In this document: in pieces, positions 15,953 to 23,964 of the stretch
Position numbering within the stretch: position 1 is the first letter of the stretch
How the letters are laid out: each line of letters opens with the position of its first letter
Source: an uncultured Bacteroidota bacterium
GTDB lineage: Bacteria; Bacteroidota; Bacteroidia; Chitinophagales; Chitinophagaceae
NCBI GenBank assembly: GCA_903887005.1
Contig: CAISOH010000204.1
Span: forward strand, 1-33,754
Reading direction: 5' to 3'
DNA length: 33,754 nucleotides
Notes under the pieces: generated by a model
Database searches by the model: none
What the model saw: only the letters and a program-made list of their open reading frames with translations
What the model was told of the DNA's origin: nothing
Made by a program: the position numbers and the translations under genes

Positions 15953-18397
15953 ATGAGATTTATTATTTGCCTGGTTTTTTTTGTCACCTTATTTTTTAAT
16001 GGTTTTTCACAACAGGTTAAACCTGCCGGGCCTGGTAAAATCAAAGGCCGTATCATTGATTCCACAACTGGCCAGCCTATAGAGTATGCCACTGTAACAG
16101 CCTTTTTAAAAGGGAGTTCCAATGTGGCAGGAGGTATGATAACAGATAGCAAAGGCCAGTTTACAATTGATAATTTAATGATCGGTGAATTCATTGCTAA
16201 GATTGATTTTATCGGTTACAATACAAAGACCCGGACAGGTATTGTAATAACAACAAAACAAGCGGTTGTAAACATAGGAGATGTGCTGTTGCCAGGAAAC
16301 TCAAAGCACCTTAAAGAAGTTACCGTGACAGGCGCCCGCAATTTTATGGAAAATCAACTGGACAAGTTTGTTTACAATGTTGAAAAGGATGTGACCAGCC
16401 AGGGTGGGGTAGCGACGGATATTTTAAAGAAAGTGCCGCAGGTATCGGTTGATGTGGATGGCAATGTGGAACTTTTGGGAAGTGGTAATGTAAGGGTGTT
16501 TATCAATGGAAAACCCTCCACTATGTTCGACAACAACCTTGTTGATGCACTGCAGGCTATTCCTGCCAGCCAGATAAAAAGTATAGAGGTCATCACTACT
16601 CCCGGAGCACAATACGATGCACAGGGTACCGGAGGAATCATCAATATCATTCTTAAAGACAATAAGTCGCAGGGAATAAATGGCAGTGTGGCTTTGTCAG
16701 GTGGAACTCGGCTGGAAAATGGCTCTGCAAATATCCATGCCCGTAAAGGTTCACTGGATGTAAGCGCATCCCTGAGCGGTAATGCACAATTGAAGGGTAC
16801 AACATTAAACAGTTCAGAGCGCCATTCTAATGCCGACAGTGCAGCGCTGTTTCAAAAGGGGCAGGGGTTTCTGGACAAAAACGGTTACCGAGGCCAGATT
16901 GGTATGGACTGGGCAATTACCAAAAAGAACAACATTACAGCCTCGCTTAGTTACAACAATACCGGTAACAATAGCAGCGGCATTACCAGTCAGCAGCAGT
17001 ATAGCTATTATCCTTTCACTGACTCTTCCACTGTCCGGAACGCCAGCAATACCTATGGCTATAATTCCCTTGACTGGAGCGTTAACTATCTGAAGAAGTT
17101 TACAAAAGAGGGCCAGGAATTAAGCCTGTCCGGTCAGTCAAGTAATGGTAATGGCAGGACATGGTACCAACAAAACCAGCACGATTCATTGAACAGCTAT
17201 CTGCTTAATGGGGCTGAAGGACATAATAAACTGATGGATAAGGAAACCTACGTCATTGCAGATTATGCACATCCGCTTTCCAAAGATGCCGTATTAAACT
17301 TTGGGATGAAAGGCTCCTTCAGCCGTATCAACAGCTATTCCGATCATTCCCTGCTGAACCCCGTCTATGGCACTTATACCTTTGATTCTTCCCTGCTTGA
17401 TAATTTTAATTACAGCCGCGATGTTTATGCAGTTTATGCATCAGCTACCTTCCCGTTATTCACATCATTTAGCATGAAGCTGGGTATGCGCGATGAATAC
17501 ACAAAAATCAGTCTGCCCGGTGATACCATTGCAGTACCTTCCTACAATTCCTTTATTCCGTCTGTTGTTATCTCCCGTAAGCTGCGTAATAACCAGACAC
17601 TGAAAATCAGCTATACAAAGCGGATACAGCGAGCCGGTTACAGGCAGCTAAACCCCTTTATAGATGCCACCGACCCGGTTAACCTGCTGCAGGGTAACCC
17701 TTACCTTAAACCAGAACGATCAGATGTAGTGGAACTTTCCTACTACAAATTCTTTGACAAAGGCGGTTCTGTTCTTATTACCCTGTTCTCCCGCAATACC
17801 CGCGATGATGAACAAACCTACATCCTTCATGAAGATAGCCTGAGAGTTGGCAATACGTTGTATAAAGATGTTACCATCACTACCAATGAAAATGCTGGTT
17901 ACCAGCATGTAAACGGGGTGAATATCTCCGGCACGCTGGCCTTTTCACAAAAACTGGAGGTGCGGGGAAACGCCAATTTATTTGATAAGTACATTGTGAG
18001 TGAACTGGTTGCCGGTACTACCATCAACAGTTTCAATTACCGCATAAATGTAAATGCCACTTACCAGTTCAGTAAAACCCTGGTTGCGGAATTTTTCGGC
18101 AATTTCAATTCCCGGCGCACGGAGATACAGGGTAAGTTTCCATCTTTTACCACTTATAGTTTTGCTGTCAGGAAGCTGTTGTTTAAGAATAAGGCAGGCA
18201 TTGCATTTACCACCACAGACCCGTTCAATAAATATGTGGACCAGGCGACAGATATTACCGGGCAAAACTTCTCGGTAATCAGCGACCGCAAAATACCCTG
18301 CCGTTCCTTTGGCCTCAGCTTCACCTGGAAGTTTGGCAAGATGGAATACAAGGAAAAGAAACAGGAGCGTAGTGATTTGAATAATGGGGATGAGTAA
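15953..18397 (+). CDS. TonB-dependent receptor-like outer-membrane beta-barrel protein
   Basis: This 814-residue protein begins with a signal peptide (about 1-20, ending FSQQ). A carboxypeptidase-regulatory-like domain follows at about 28-115 (KIKGRIIDSTTGQPIEYATV). Next comes a plug domain: LKEVTVTGAR, DILKKVPQVSVDVDGNVEL, RVFINGKPS, IKSIEVITTPGAQYDAQGTGGIINI. The rest is a long 'outer membrane protein beta-barrel family' region ending in a short FTWKFGK strand plus a charged tail. Such proteins act as TonB-energised transporters or adhesin-like barrels. No SusD-like partner is adjacent, so the substrate is not predictable. The start follows a good -7 box. The gene stands alone on the plus strand and is followed by repeat-rich DNA. 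Confidence 0.9.
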   Translation: MRFIICLVFFVTLFFNGFSQQVKPAGPGKIKGRIIDSTTGQPIEYATVTAFLKGSSNVAGGMITDSKGQFTIDNLMIGEFIAKIDFIGYNTKTRTGIVITTKQAVVNIGDVLLPGNSKHLKEVTVTGARNFMENQLDKFVYNVEKDVTSQGGVATDILKKVPQVSVDVDGNVELLGSGNVRVFINGKPSTMFDNNLVDALQAIPASQIKSIEVITTPGAQYDAQGTGGIINIILKDNKSQGINGSVALSGGTRLENGSANIHARKGSLDVSASLSGNAQLKGTTLNSSERHSNADSAALFQKGQGFLDKNGYRGQIGMDWAITKKNNITASLSYNNTGNNSSGITSQQQYSYYPFTDSSTVRNASNTYGYNSLDWSVNYLKKFTKEGQELSLSGQSSNGNGRTWYQQNQHDSLNSYLLNGAEGHNKLMDKETYVIADYAHPLSKDAVLNFGMKGSFSRINSYSDHSLLNPVYGTYTFDSSLLDNFNYSRDVYAVYASATFPLFTSFSMKLGMRDEYTKISLPGDTIAVPSYNSFIPSVVISRKLRNNQTLKISYTKRIQRAGYRQLNPFIDATDPVNLLQGNPYLKPERSDVVELSYYKFFDKGGSVLITLFSRNTRDDEQTYILHEDSLRVGNTLYKDVTITTNENAGYQHVNGVNISGTLAFSQKLEVRGNANLFDKYIVSELVAGTTINSFNYRINVNATYQFSKTLVAEFFGNFNSRRTEIQGKFPSFTTYSFAVRKLLFKNKAGIAFTTTDPFNKYVDQATDITGQNFSVISDRKIPCRSFGLSFTWKFGKMEYKEKKQERSDLNNGDE

Positions 18398-18400
18398 CCC

Positions 18401-18419
18401 CAATACCTGTGATAAATTA
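18401..18419 (+). repeat. Solo copy of the left end of the downstream palindromic element
   Basis: The 19-bp string CAATACCTGTGATAAATTA occurs here, just 3 bp after the receptor stop codon, and again exactly at 18601-18619, where it forms the left end of a palindromic element. This copy has no matching right end nearby, so it looks like a leftover of an earlier insertion. Confidence 0.7.
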
Positions 18420-18502
18420 ACGCGAGTTTGATGATAAATATCAGTTTATTAGCCAAGCCTTTTATATTTTGATGCTAATAATGGTATTTGTTGAGGTCTT
18501 GG

Positions 18503-18535
18503 AGGTGTCCCACACCTTTTCGGTGTGGGACACCT
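18503..18535. repeat. Perfect palindromic hairpin (REP-like)
   Basis: Two 14-bp arms, AGGTGTCCCACACC and its exact reverse complement, flank a TTTTC loop. There is no T-run after it, so it is a poor intrinsic terminator by itself. It may still stabilise the receptor mRNA end. Its GTGT/ACAC-rich arms resemble the palindromes at 22373-22637, suggesting a genome-wide family. Confidence 0.8.
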
Positions 18536-18594
18536 GTGCCAAATATAGCTAACTTATTGATTGCCAAATCAATAATCGTCGAACTGACGTTAAA

Positions 18595-18834
18595 TTATAC
18601 CAATACCTGTGATAAATTAGTCCAAAAAAATGCGGATAATAGATAACATCTCCCTTTAGGGATGGGGTTTTTAGGCAAGTGAGGATAGACTAATTTAGAA
18701 TGAGTATTGGTGTTAGTCCCCAAAAATGTGGGTAATAGATAACACCTCCCGGCACCTGTCCCGATTTTTCATCGGGAGGGTCGGGGTTTATAGGCAGGAG
18801 AGGATAGACTAATTTAAAATGAGTATTGGTATAA
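18595..18834. repeat. 240-bp composite palindromic element (MITE-like)
   Basis: The element is bounded by perfect 12-bp inverted ends, TTATACCAATAC (18595-18606) and GTATTGGTATAA (18823-18834). It holds two related half-units. Each has TAGTCC, a TAATAGATAACA core, a CTCCC...GGG hairpin and a right end GGATAGACTAATTTA (18683 and 18802). In the second half-unit the hairpin is replaced by a larger one (TCCCGAT-TTTTC-ATCGGGA, 18759-18777) whose GGCxCCTGTCCCGATTTTT segment recurs at 26840-26857. No open frame exists inside it. It looks like a non-autonomous mobile or REP-type element. Confidence 0.7.
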
Positions 18835-18892
18835 ACCCGCACTGAACGTACAAGAGTGCGACGCAACGGAAGATGACAGTAGTAATGAAGCC

Positions 18893-18934
18893 AAAAACAA
18901 AAAGACCTTCACAATTCGCATTGTAAAGGTCTTT
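18893..18934 (-). terminator. Intrinsic terminator of the alpha-oxoamine synthase gene
   Basis: On the minus strand a 15-bp stem (AAAGACCTT..., one mismatch) closes a 4-base loop at 18901-18934 and is followed by TTGTTTTTGG. The stem and T-rich tail sit 47 bp beyond the gene's stop codon at 18982, in the correct orientation. Confidence 0.8.
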
Positions 18935-18981
18935 AAAATATTAAGGGAAAGCCCCTTTAGGGGTTTGGGGTGAGTTTGGGG

Positions 18982-20232
18982 TTAAGCCGTTACTCCAACA
19001 TTTGGCATTTCCTGGGGGTATAGCTTCTTTTCCAGCTTCTCGCGAACGGCGTCGAAGGCGGCAAGTGTTTCGTCAATATCCTGGTCGGTATGCGCTGCGG
19101 TGGGGATGATGCGCAGTTCTATTTGTCCTTTAGGGATAACCGGGTAAACGATCACGGAGCAGAAAATGTTGAAGTTCTCGCGCATGTCGTAGGTAAGCTG
19201 CACAGCATCATACAGGCCACCCTTCATGAATACAGGCGTAACCGGTGTGTTGGTAGTACCTAGGTCAAACCCTCTTTCCCTGAAGCCTTGCTGCAGCCTG
19301 CGCACATTATGCCACAACCTTTCACGAAGCCCTGGTTCGTTCCTGAGCAATTCGAGGCGTTTCAGATTACCTTCCGCAAATGCCATTGGCAATGACTTGG
19401 CGTATATCTGCGACCTCATATTGTAGCGAAGGAAGGTTAGTATCTTCTTATCAGCCGCGAGGAAGCCGCCTAAACTAGCCATAGATTTGGCAAAGGTGGA
19501 AAAGTAAATATCTATATCATCAATGCAATCCTGCTCGTCGCCAATGCCCGCGCCTCTTTTGCCCATAGTGCCGAAGCCATGCGCATCGTCCACAAACAAC
19601 CGGAAGCCATATTTTTCTTTCAGTACTGCTAACTCCTTGATCTTGCCCTGGTTGCCGGACATACCAAAAACACCTTCCGTAATTACCATGATGCCGCCGC
19701 CGGTCTTCTTCACCAATTCAGTGGCGCGTGCCAGTTGCTTATCGCAGTCAGCCATATCATTGTGCTTATATACATAGCGGTGGCTGGGTATCAGGCGCAG
19801 CCCGTCTATAATACAGGCATGTGATTCTGCATCATATACCACCACATCATGACGGCCGCAAAGGCTGTCTATGGTAGATATCATGCCCTGGTAGCCGTAG
19901 TTGAACAACAAAGCGGATTCCTTGCCAATAAATTCAGCGAGTTCGTTTTCCAGTTGCTCATGAATGTCTGAATTACCGCTCATCATGCGCGCTCCCATGG
20001 GAGATGCCAGCCCGTATTTGGCGGCAGCTTCCGCATCCGCTTTACGTACTTCGGGATGGTTGGCCAGGCCGAGGTAGTTGTTCAGGCTCCAGATGATCTT
20101 TTCTTTCCCGCGGAATTTCATGCGGTTACCAATCTCTCCTTCCAGCTTCGGGAATGCGAAATACCCGGGTGACTTTTCTGCGTAGTCGCCTATCGGTCCT
20201 AATCTGTTCTCAAATTTTGCAAATATGTCCAT
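18982..20232 (-). CDS. Alpha-oxoamine synthase (serine palmitoyltransferase / KBL-like PLP enzyme)
   Basis: The 416-residue product is a fold-type I PLP enzyme of the alpha-oxoamine synthase family. Visible features are the stacking histidine in AESHACIIDG (His138), VDDAHGFG (214-221, Asp and His contacting PLP) and STFAKSMASLGGF with the PLP-binding Lys249. Family members condense an acyl-CoA with an amino acid and release CO2: serine palmitoyltransferase, 2-amino-3-ketobutyrate CoA ligase, aminooxononanoate synthase, and the cysteate acyltransferase of sulfonolipid synthesis. The N-terminal YFAFPKLEGEIGNRMKF and ASPMGARMMSGNSDIHEQLE segments fit a Bacteroidota group commonly annotated as serine palmitoyltransferase-like. 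A lipid role is likely, but serine against cysteate cannot be separated here. It stands alone, with its own terminator. Confidence 0.82.
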   Translation of the reverse strand: MDIFAKFENRLGPIGDYAEKSPGYFAFPKLEGEIGNRMKFRGKEKIIWSLNNYLGLANHPEVRKADAEAAAKYGLASPMGARMMSGNSDIHEQLENELAEFIGKESALLFNYGYQGMISTIDSLCGRHDVVVYDAESHACIIDGLRLIPSHRYVYKHNDMADCDKQLARATELVKKTGGGIMVITEGVFGMSGNQGKIKELAVLKEKYGFRLFVDDAHGFGTMGKRGAGIGDEQDCIDDIDIYFSTFAKSMASLGGFLAADKKILTFLRYNMRSQIYAKSLPMAFAEGNLKRLELLRNEPGLRERLWHNVRRLQQGFRERGFDLGTTNTPVTPVFMKGGLYDAVQLTYDMRENFNIFCSVIVYPVIPKGQIELRIIPTAAHTDQDIDETLAAFDAVREKLEKKLYPQEMPNVGVTA

Positions 20233-20352
20233 TGTTCTCTAATTTAATTCAAAATTCAAAAGTCAAAAAGTGTTTAGTTGTTGGTAGATAGTCGTTAGTA
20301 TATAGTAGATAGTCGCGAGTGGAAAAAAGGTTTAAAAAAATTATATTTGCCT

Positions 20353-20454
20353 GATTAACTCTTTAACCTATTAACTCTTTAACTAATTAACCTTTTAACT
20401 CTTTAACTAATAACCCTTTAACCAATTAACCCTTTAACTAATTAACTGTTTAAC
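20353..20454. repeat. Degenerate TTAACTCTTTAACTAA-type repeat array
   Basis: About 100 bp are built from variants of TTAA(C/T), CTTTAAC and AATTAACC in irregular tandem order. The array occupies the middle of the 332-bp gap between the divergent alpha-oxoamine synthase and alkaline phosphatase genes. An exact -7 box, TATATTTG, lies just before it on the plus strand (20342-20349), about 216 bp from the phosphatase start. The repeat could therefore lie in that gene's leader, but this is weak. The rest of the gap shows nothing else. Confidence 0.6.
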
Positions 20455-20564
20455 AAGAAAGCAGTGCGAAATTAATAAAAAAATAACTGACCGTATATTT
20501 TGTATTACGCACTTTTGCATTGATACTGTCAAATTTAGCATTCTAAAGCCAAAAAGTAATAAAA

Positions 20565-22325
20565 ATGAGGTGTTTTACACTATTTATAGTTTTGTTAATA
20601 ATGGGGTCAACGTCCTGTAAACACAGGCAGGCAACGGTTAAAAAGCCCAAGATCGTCATTGGCCTGGTTATAGACCAGATGCGCTGGGACTATTTGTACC
20701 GGTATTTTGACTTGTTTGGCCCCGATGGGTTTAAAAGGCTGATGAAAGATGGTTATAACTGCCAGAATACCATGATCAATTACCTGCCTTCTTATACAGC
20801 CCCCGGCCACGCCTGTATCTATACAGGTTCGGTGCCATCCATAAACGGAATAACCGGGAACAACTGGATAGACAATCAAACCGGCGGGGGATGCTATTGC
20901 GTGGATGACGCCAAAGTCCATTTGCCGGATGATGATACAAAGGCCCCTTCCATGAGCCCTGCTACCTTGCTTACGACCACCATTACTGATGAACTGAGGC
21001 TGGCAACCAACTTAAGATCAAGGGTGTATGGTGTGGCTATAAAAGACAGGGGCAGTATCTTACCGGCAGGGCATCTTGCCAACGCCGCCTACTGGTACAA
21101 TGATAAAACCGGCAATTTCACCACCAGTACTTATTACCCAAATCAGAACCCCGCCTGGCTACAGGCATTTAATAAACGCAGGGGAGGGGATAGCCTGGTG
21201 AAGAAAAACTGGCTGCTGCTGGATAGCCCAAAAGTGTATGCCGGACAAAGCACTACCGACGCCAACGCCTATGAGAAAGGGTACAAAGGAGAGAAGTCGC
21301 CTGAATTCCCGCATGTATTTGATACCCTGCCCGAAAGTGAAAGGAACAGCGTTTTAAAGAGTATCCCTGCTGGTAATACCTATTCCTTTATGATGGCGGA
21401 AGCCTGTATGGACGGAGAGCAGCTGGGCATGAAGGGCGAAACCGATTTTATGGCGCTCAGCCTTTCCAGTACCGATTATATAGGGCACCAGTTCGGGCCC
21501 AATGCTATGGAAACAGAGGATATGTATCTACGCCTCGACCGGGATATAGCTGGTTTCCTTAAATACCTTGATACTAAGTATGGCAGGGATAATTACCTGT
21601 TTTTTCTGACAGCCGACCATGGCGGGGCGCATAATGCCACCTATCTGCAGGATAAGGATGTGCCCGCCGGGGTGACGGATGTAAACACTGCCGCAGACCT
21701 GAACACTTACCTGAAAGGGCAGTTTGGCAGGGATTCCATTGTAATTGGTATTGTCAATTCCCAGGTATTTTTGAATAATCTGCTGTTTGCAGACGCCAGA
21801 CCGGGTGTTGATGTTACGCCCAATGAGGAAGCCATTAGTTACAAAGTAGTGAAATACAGGCATGGCAGGCGCAAGACAGTAATAGTGAAAAAGAACATTT
21901 CAAAACCTGTAGTTGCCCGGCTTGACAGGGATAAAATAAAGCAGGCTATTATACAATGGCTTGGCAAGCGCCCCGAAGTATCTTACGCAATAGACATGGA
22001 AGATATGGACAAAACCCCTGTGCCGGAACCTATAAGAACCATGGCGATAAACGGCTATAATAAACAGCGTAGCGGTGTTATAGAGATCATCCTCAACCCC
22101 GGATGGTATGATAATGGCGGAAAAACAACCGGCACCACCCATGGCGGTTGGAACCCCTATGATGCCCATATACCATTGCTTTGGTATGGCTGGCACATCC
22201 ATAAAGGAGAAACGCATAATGCAGTGAATATGACTGATATAAGCGCTACACTTGCAGCATTACTTAATATACAGATGCCCAATGGCTGTATAGGAAAACC
22301 GATAAATGGGGTAGTGGGGAGATAG
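20565..22325 (+). CDS. pafA: PafA-type alkaline phosphatase, lipoprotein
   Basis: The 586-residue protein has a lipoprotein signal (hydrophobic core then GSTSC, Cys18). It also has the active-site set of the PafA phosphate-irrepressible alkaline phosphatase: metal ligand Asp37 (VIDQMRWD), nucleophile Thr78 in SYTAPGHACIYTGS, phosphate-binding Asn near GNNWID (99-100), and the Lys160-x-Arg162 pair in AIKDRGS. Zinc ligands follow in SSTDYIGHQFGPNA and LTADHGG. PafA removes phosphate from organic phosphomonoesters in the periplasm or at the cell surface, and the enzyme is widespread in Bacteroidota. The ATG at 20565 begins the signal peptide. The gene stands alone, with repeat-rich DNA behind it. 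No Pho-box was recognised. Confidence 0.92.
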   Translation: MRCFTLFIVLLIMGSTSCKHRQATVKKPKIVIGLVIDQMRWDYLYRYFDLFGPDGFKRLMKDGYNCQNTMINYLPSYTAPGHACIYTGSVPSINGITGNNWIDNQTGGGCYCVDDAKVHLPDDDTKAPSMSPATLLTTTITDELRLATNLRSRVYGVAIKDRGSILPAGHLANAAYWYNDKTGNFTTSTYYPNQNPAWLQAFNKRRGGDSLVKKNWLLLDSPKVYAGQSTTDANAYEKGYKGEKSPEFPHVFDTLPESERNSVLKSIPAGNTYSFMMAEACMDGEQLGMKGETDFMALSLSSTDYIGHQFGPNAMETEDMYLRLDRDIAGFLKYLDTKYGRDNYLFFLTADHGGAHNATYLQDKDVPAGVTDVNTAADLNTYLKGQFGRDSIVIGIVNSQVFLNNLLFADARPGVDVTPNEEAISYKVVKYRHGRRKTVIVKKNISKPVVARLDRDKIKQAIIQWLGKRPEVSYAIDMEDMDKTPVPEPIRTMAINGYNKQRSGVIEIILNPGWYDNGGKTTGTTHGGWNPYDAHIPLLWYGWHIHKGETHNAVNMTDISATLAALLNIQMPNGCIGKPINGVVGR

Positions 22326-22372
22326 GATAGAAAAGCCAGAATGCGGGGGCAGTGCTTTAATCATCTTTGGCC

Positions 22373-22637
22373 GCCGTCAGCACACCCCAAAGGGTGTCAG
22401 ACGGCTGTAGCGTGAGCCTGCCCAATGATTGTTAAAATGTTCAAACATGCCAGAAACCACAACCCCGTCTGACACCTGAAAAAGGTGTGCTGACGGGGTC
22501 TCCTGGTCGCCGTCAGCACACCCCAAAGGGTGTCAGACTGCTGTAGCGTGGGCCTGCCCAGTGCTGACGGGGTCTCCTGGTCGCCGTCAGCACACCCCAA
22601 AGGGTGTCAGACGGCTATAGCGTGGGCCTGTCCAATG
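22373..22637. repeat. Palindromic repeat cluster, three direct copies plus one inverted-type hairpin
   Basis: A unit beginning GCCGTCAGCACACCCCAAAG and running on through a TAGCGTG motif to CCTG(C/T)CCA occurs at 22373, 22509 and 22583. Each begins with an imperfect hairpin (GCCGTC...GACGGC). The last two copies belong to a 74-bp direct tandem repeat (22488-22561 and 22562-22635) that also includes TGCTGACGGGGTCTCCTGGT. A related hairpin, CCCCGTCTGACACCT...GACGGGG, lies at 22463-22498. No coding frame is convincing here. It looks like a REP-type element cluster. Confidence 0.85.
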
Positions 22638-22689
22638 ACCGGTAAAATGCTCAAAACATTCTCCAACGCATAATATTTTGTTGAGCAAT

Positions 22690-22866
22690 GCCCTGAAGGG
22701 GCAAAATATGAATAGCGATGGGCAACGCCCGTCGGAACAAAACAAACATTACCGAGCCCTGAAGGGGCGAAATATAATAGCGATGGTCACAGCCCATCGG
22801 TTAAATGAAAAACACCGTTAAGCCCTGAATAGGCGAAATATCTTAGCGATGGGCAACACCCATCGG
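22690..22866. repeat. Three 45-46-bp repeats at an exact 66-bp period
   Basis: Copies at 22690-22735, 22756-22800 and 22822-22866 share GCCCTGAA..GGCxAAATAT, TAGCGATGG and a final CxTCGG. Each contains two small dyads (GCCCTGAAGGGGC and GATGGGCAACGCCCGTC). They are separated by unrelated A-rich stretches of 20-21 bp. Period and spacing imitate a CRISPR array, but the repeats are imperfect palindromes and there is no cas gene. A partial fourth end (CCCATCGG) is at 22873-22880. The last repeat ends about 65 bp before the ATPase start codon. Confidence 0.85.
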
Positions 22867-22932
22867 AACAAAACCCATCGGAACTTTCGCAGCAAAAATT
22901 GTAGTGATAAAAACTATTATTAGATTTACACC

Positions 22933-23964
22933 ATGAAAATACATGAACTCAAAATAGAAGGATTTAAGTCTATTGGCGAAATAAAGCTGGTGGAACCCAA
23001 CCCTTTTAGTGTTTTTGTAGGCCCTAATGGTGCAGGCAAGTCGAATATTTTTGAGGCATTGGAGTTTATGGAGTTGTGTAATATTATGATTGGCTTTGAG
23101 GCAATAAAACTATTTGGAAATTTTGATGATTTATTGAATCAGAAATTATATACAAATGAAGTTTATTTAATGAAGTTTAAAATTGATTTAGGTGATGTAA
23201 AGCCATTATTAGAATTGAGGGCAATATTTGACAAAAAAAAACAAAATAAAATACTTGGTTCAATACAAACAAGTGATTTTGGATTATATAATAAGAATAG
23301 TGACATTATCTTTGATTATTTTCTTAAAGACGATTATTTTAAATCGTTTTCAAATTTTACGCGACTATTTGTAGGTAAAACGTCAACAGTCAAAAGAAAC
23401 CTTCAGGATGATTCACGTCTTGCTTCTGATGCTTCCAATCTTGAAAAAGTATTAAAGAGAATTTTAAAAAACGAAAAGGATAAAGAAGAAATTATAGAAA
23501 TACTTCAATTGCTTATCCCGGGTTTTTCAAACCTAGAAATCAGAACAGAAGAATTGAGTGGTTCAGATAATTTAGTGATTTATGAAGATGCGCTGAAAAA
23601 GCCTTTAACCAAGCGGCTTATTTCAGATGGCACATATAACATACTTGCCATCTTAACTGCGATTTACCAAAGTGAAGAACCCCAGTTTTTATGTATAGAG
23701 GAGCCTGAGAACGGGCTGAATCCAAAAGTGGTAAGGCAGTTGGTTTCTTTATTCCGGGATAAATGCAAGGAAAAAGGCCACTATATATGGCTGAATACCC
23801 ATTCCCAAACGTTAGTTTCTGAATTAACTACTGATGAAATCATTTTGGTGGATAAAGTGAATGGGCTTACACAAACAAAGCAGGTAAAAGGCTTCGACCT
23901 GCATGGAATGAAAATGGATGAAGCCCTGCTTACCAATGCGCTCGGAGGAGGTATCCCATGGTGA
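22933..23964 (+). CDS. ABC/RecF-type AAA ATPase of a two-gene putative defence module
   Basis: This 343-residue ATPase has Walker A GPNGAGKSN (30-38), a signature-like LISDGTYNILAIL segment (about 232-244), Walker B CIEEPENGLNP (254-264) with Glu256/Glu257, and a switch histidine in LNTHSQT (His290). The short FKSIGEIKL start and absence of a long coiled coil fit the AAA_21/OLD-like group rather than SMC or RecN. Its stop overlaps the next gene's start by 7 bp, so the two are translationally coupled. Such ATPases often act as sensors for a nuclease partner in anti-phage systems (OLD, Gabija, PARIS), which is the basis for the defence inference. The gene is more AT-rich than its neighbours and sits behind repeat clusters, suggesting acquisition. 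A near-match -7 box (TAGATTTA, 22921-22928) lies only 4 nt before the ATG. Confidence 0.85.
   Translation: MKIHELKIEGFKSIGEIKLVEPNPFSVFVGPNGAGKSNIFEALEFMELCNIMIGFEAIKLFGNFDDLLNQKLYTNEVYLMKFKIDLGDVKPLLELRAIFDKKKQNKILGSIQTSDFGLYNKNSDIIFDYFLKDDYFKSFSNFTRLFVGKTSTVKRNLQDDSRLASDASNLEKVLKRILKNEKDKEEIIEILQLLIPGFSNLEIRTEELSGSDNLVIYEDALKKPLTKRLISDGTYNILAILTAIYQSEEPQFLCIEEPENGLNPKVVRQLVSLFRDKCKEKGHYIWLNTHSQTLVSELTTDEIILVDKVNGLTQTKQVKGFDLHGMKMDEALLTNALGGGIPW
23944..23951 (+). promoter_or_regulatory. Strong Shine-Dalgarno site inside the ATPase gene end
   Basis: GGAGGAGG lies 6 nt before the ATG at 23958. Clear Shine-Dalgarno sites are uncommon in this phylum, so this one supports the start of the TOPRIM-like gene and its coupling to the ATPase. 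Confidence 0.7.

Noticed and set aside
18503-18535. Intrinsic terminator for the TonB-type receptor gene
   Set aside because: The hairpin is perfect, but it is over 100 bp from the stop codon and lacks a following T-run, so it was listed as a repeat.
22690-22866. CRISPR array
   Set aside because: Repeats are 45-46 bp, imperfect, contain two internal dyads and occur only three times; no cas genes lie in the window. A REP-type palindromic element fits better.
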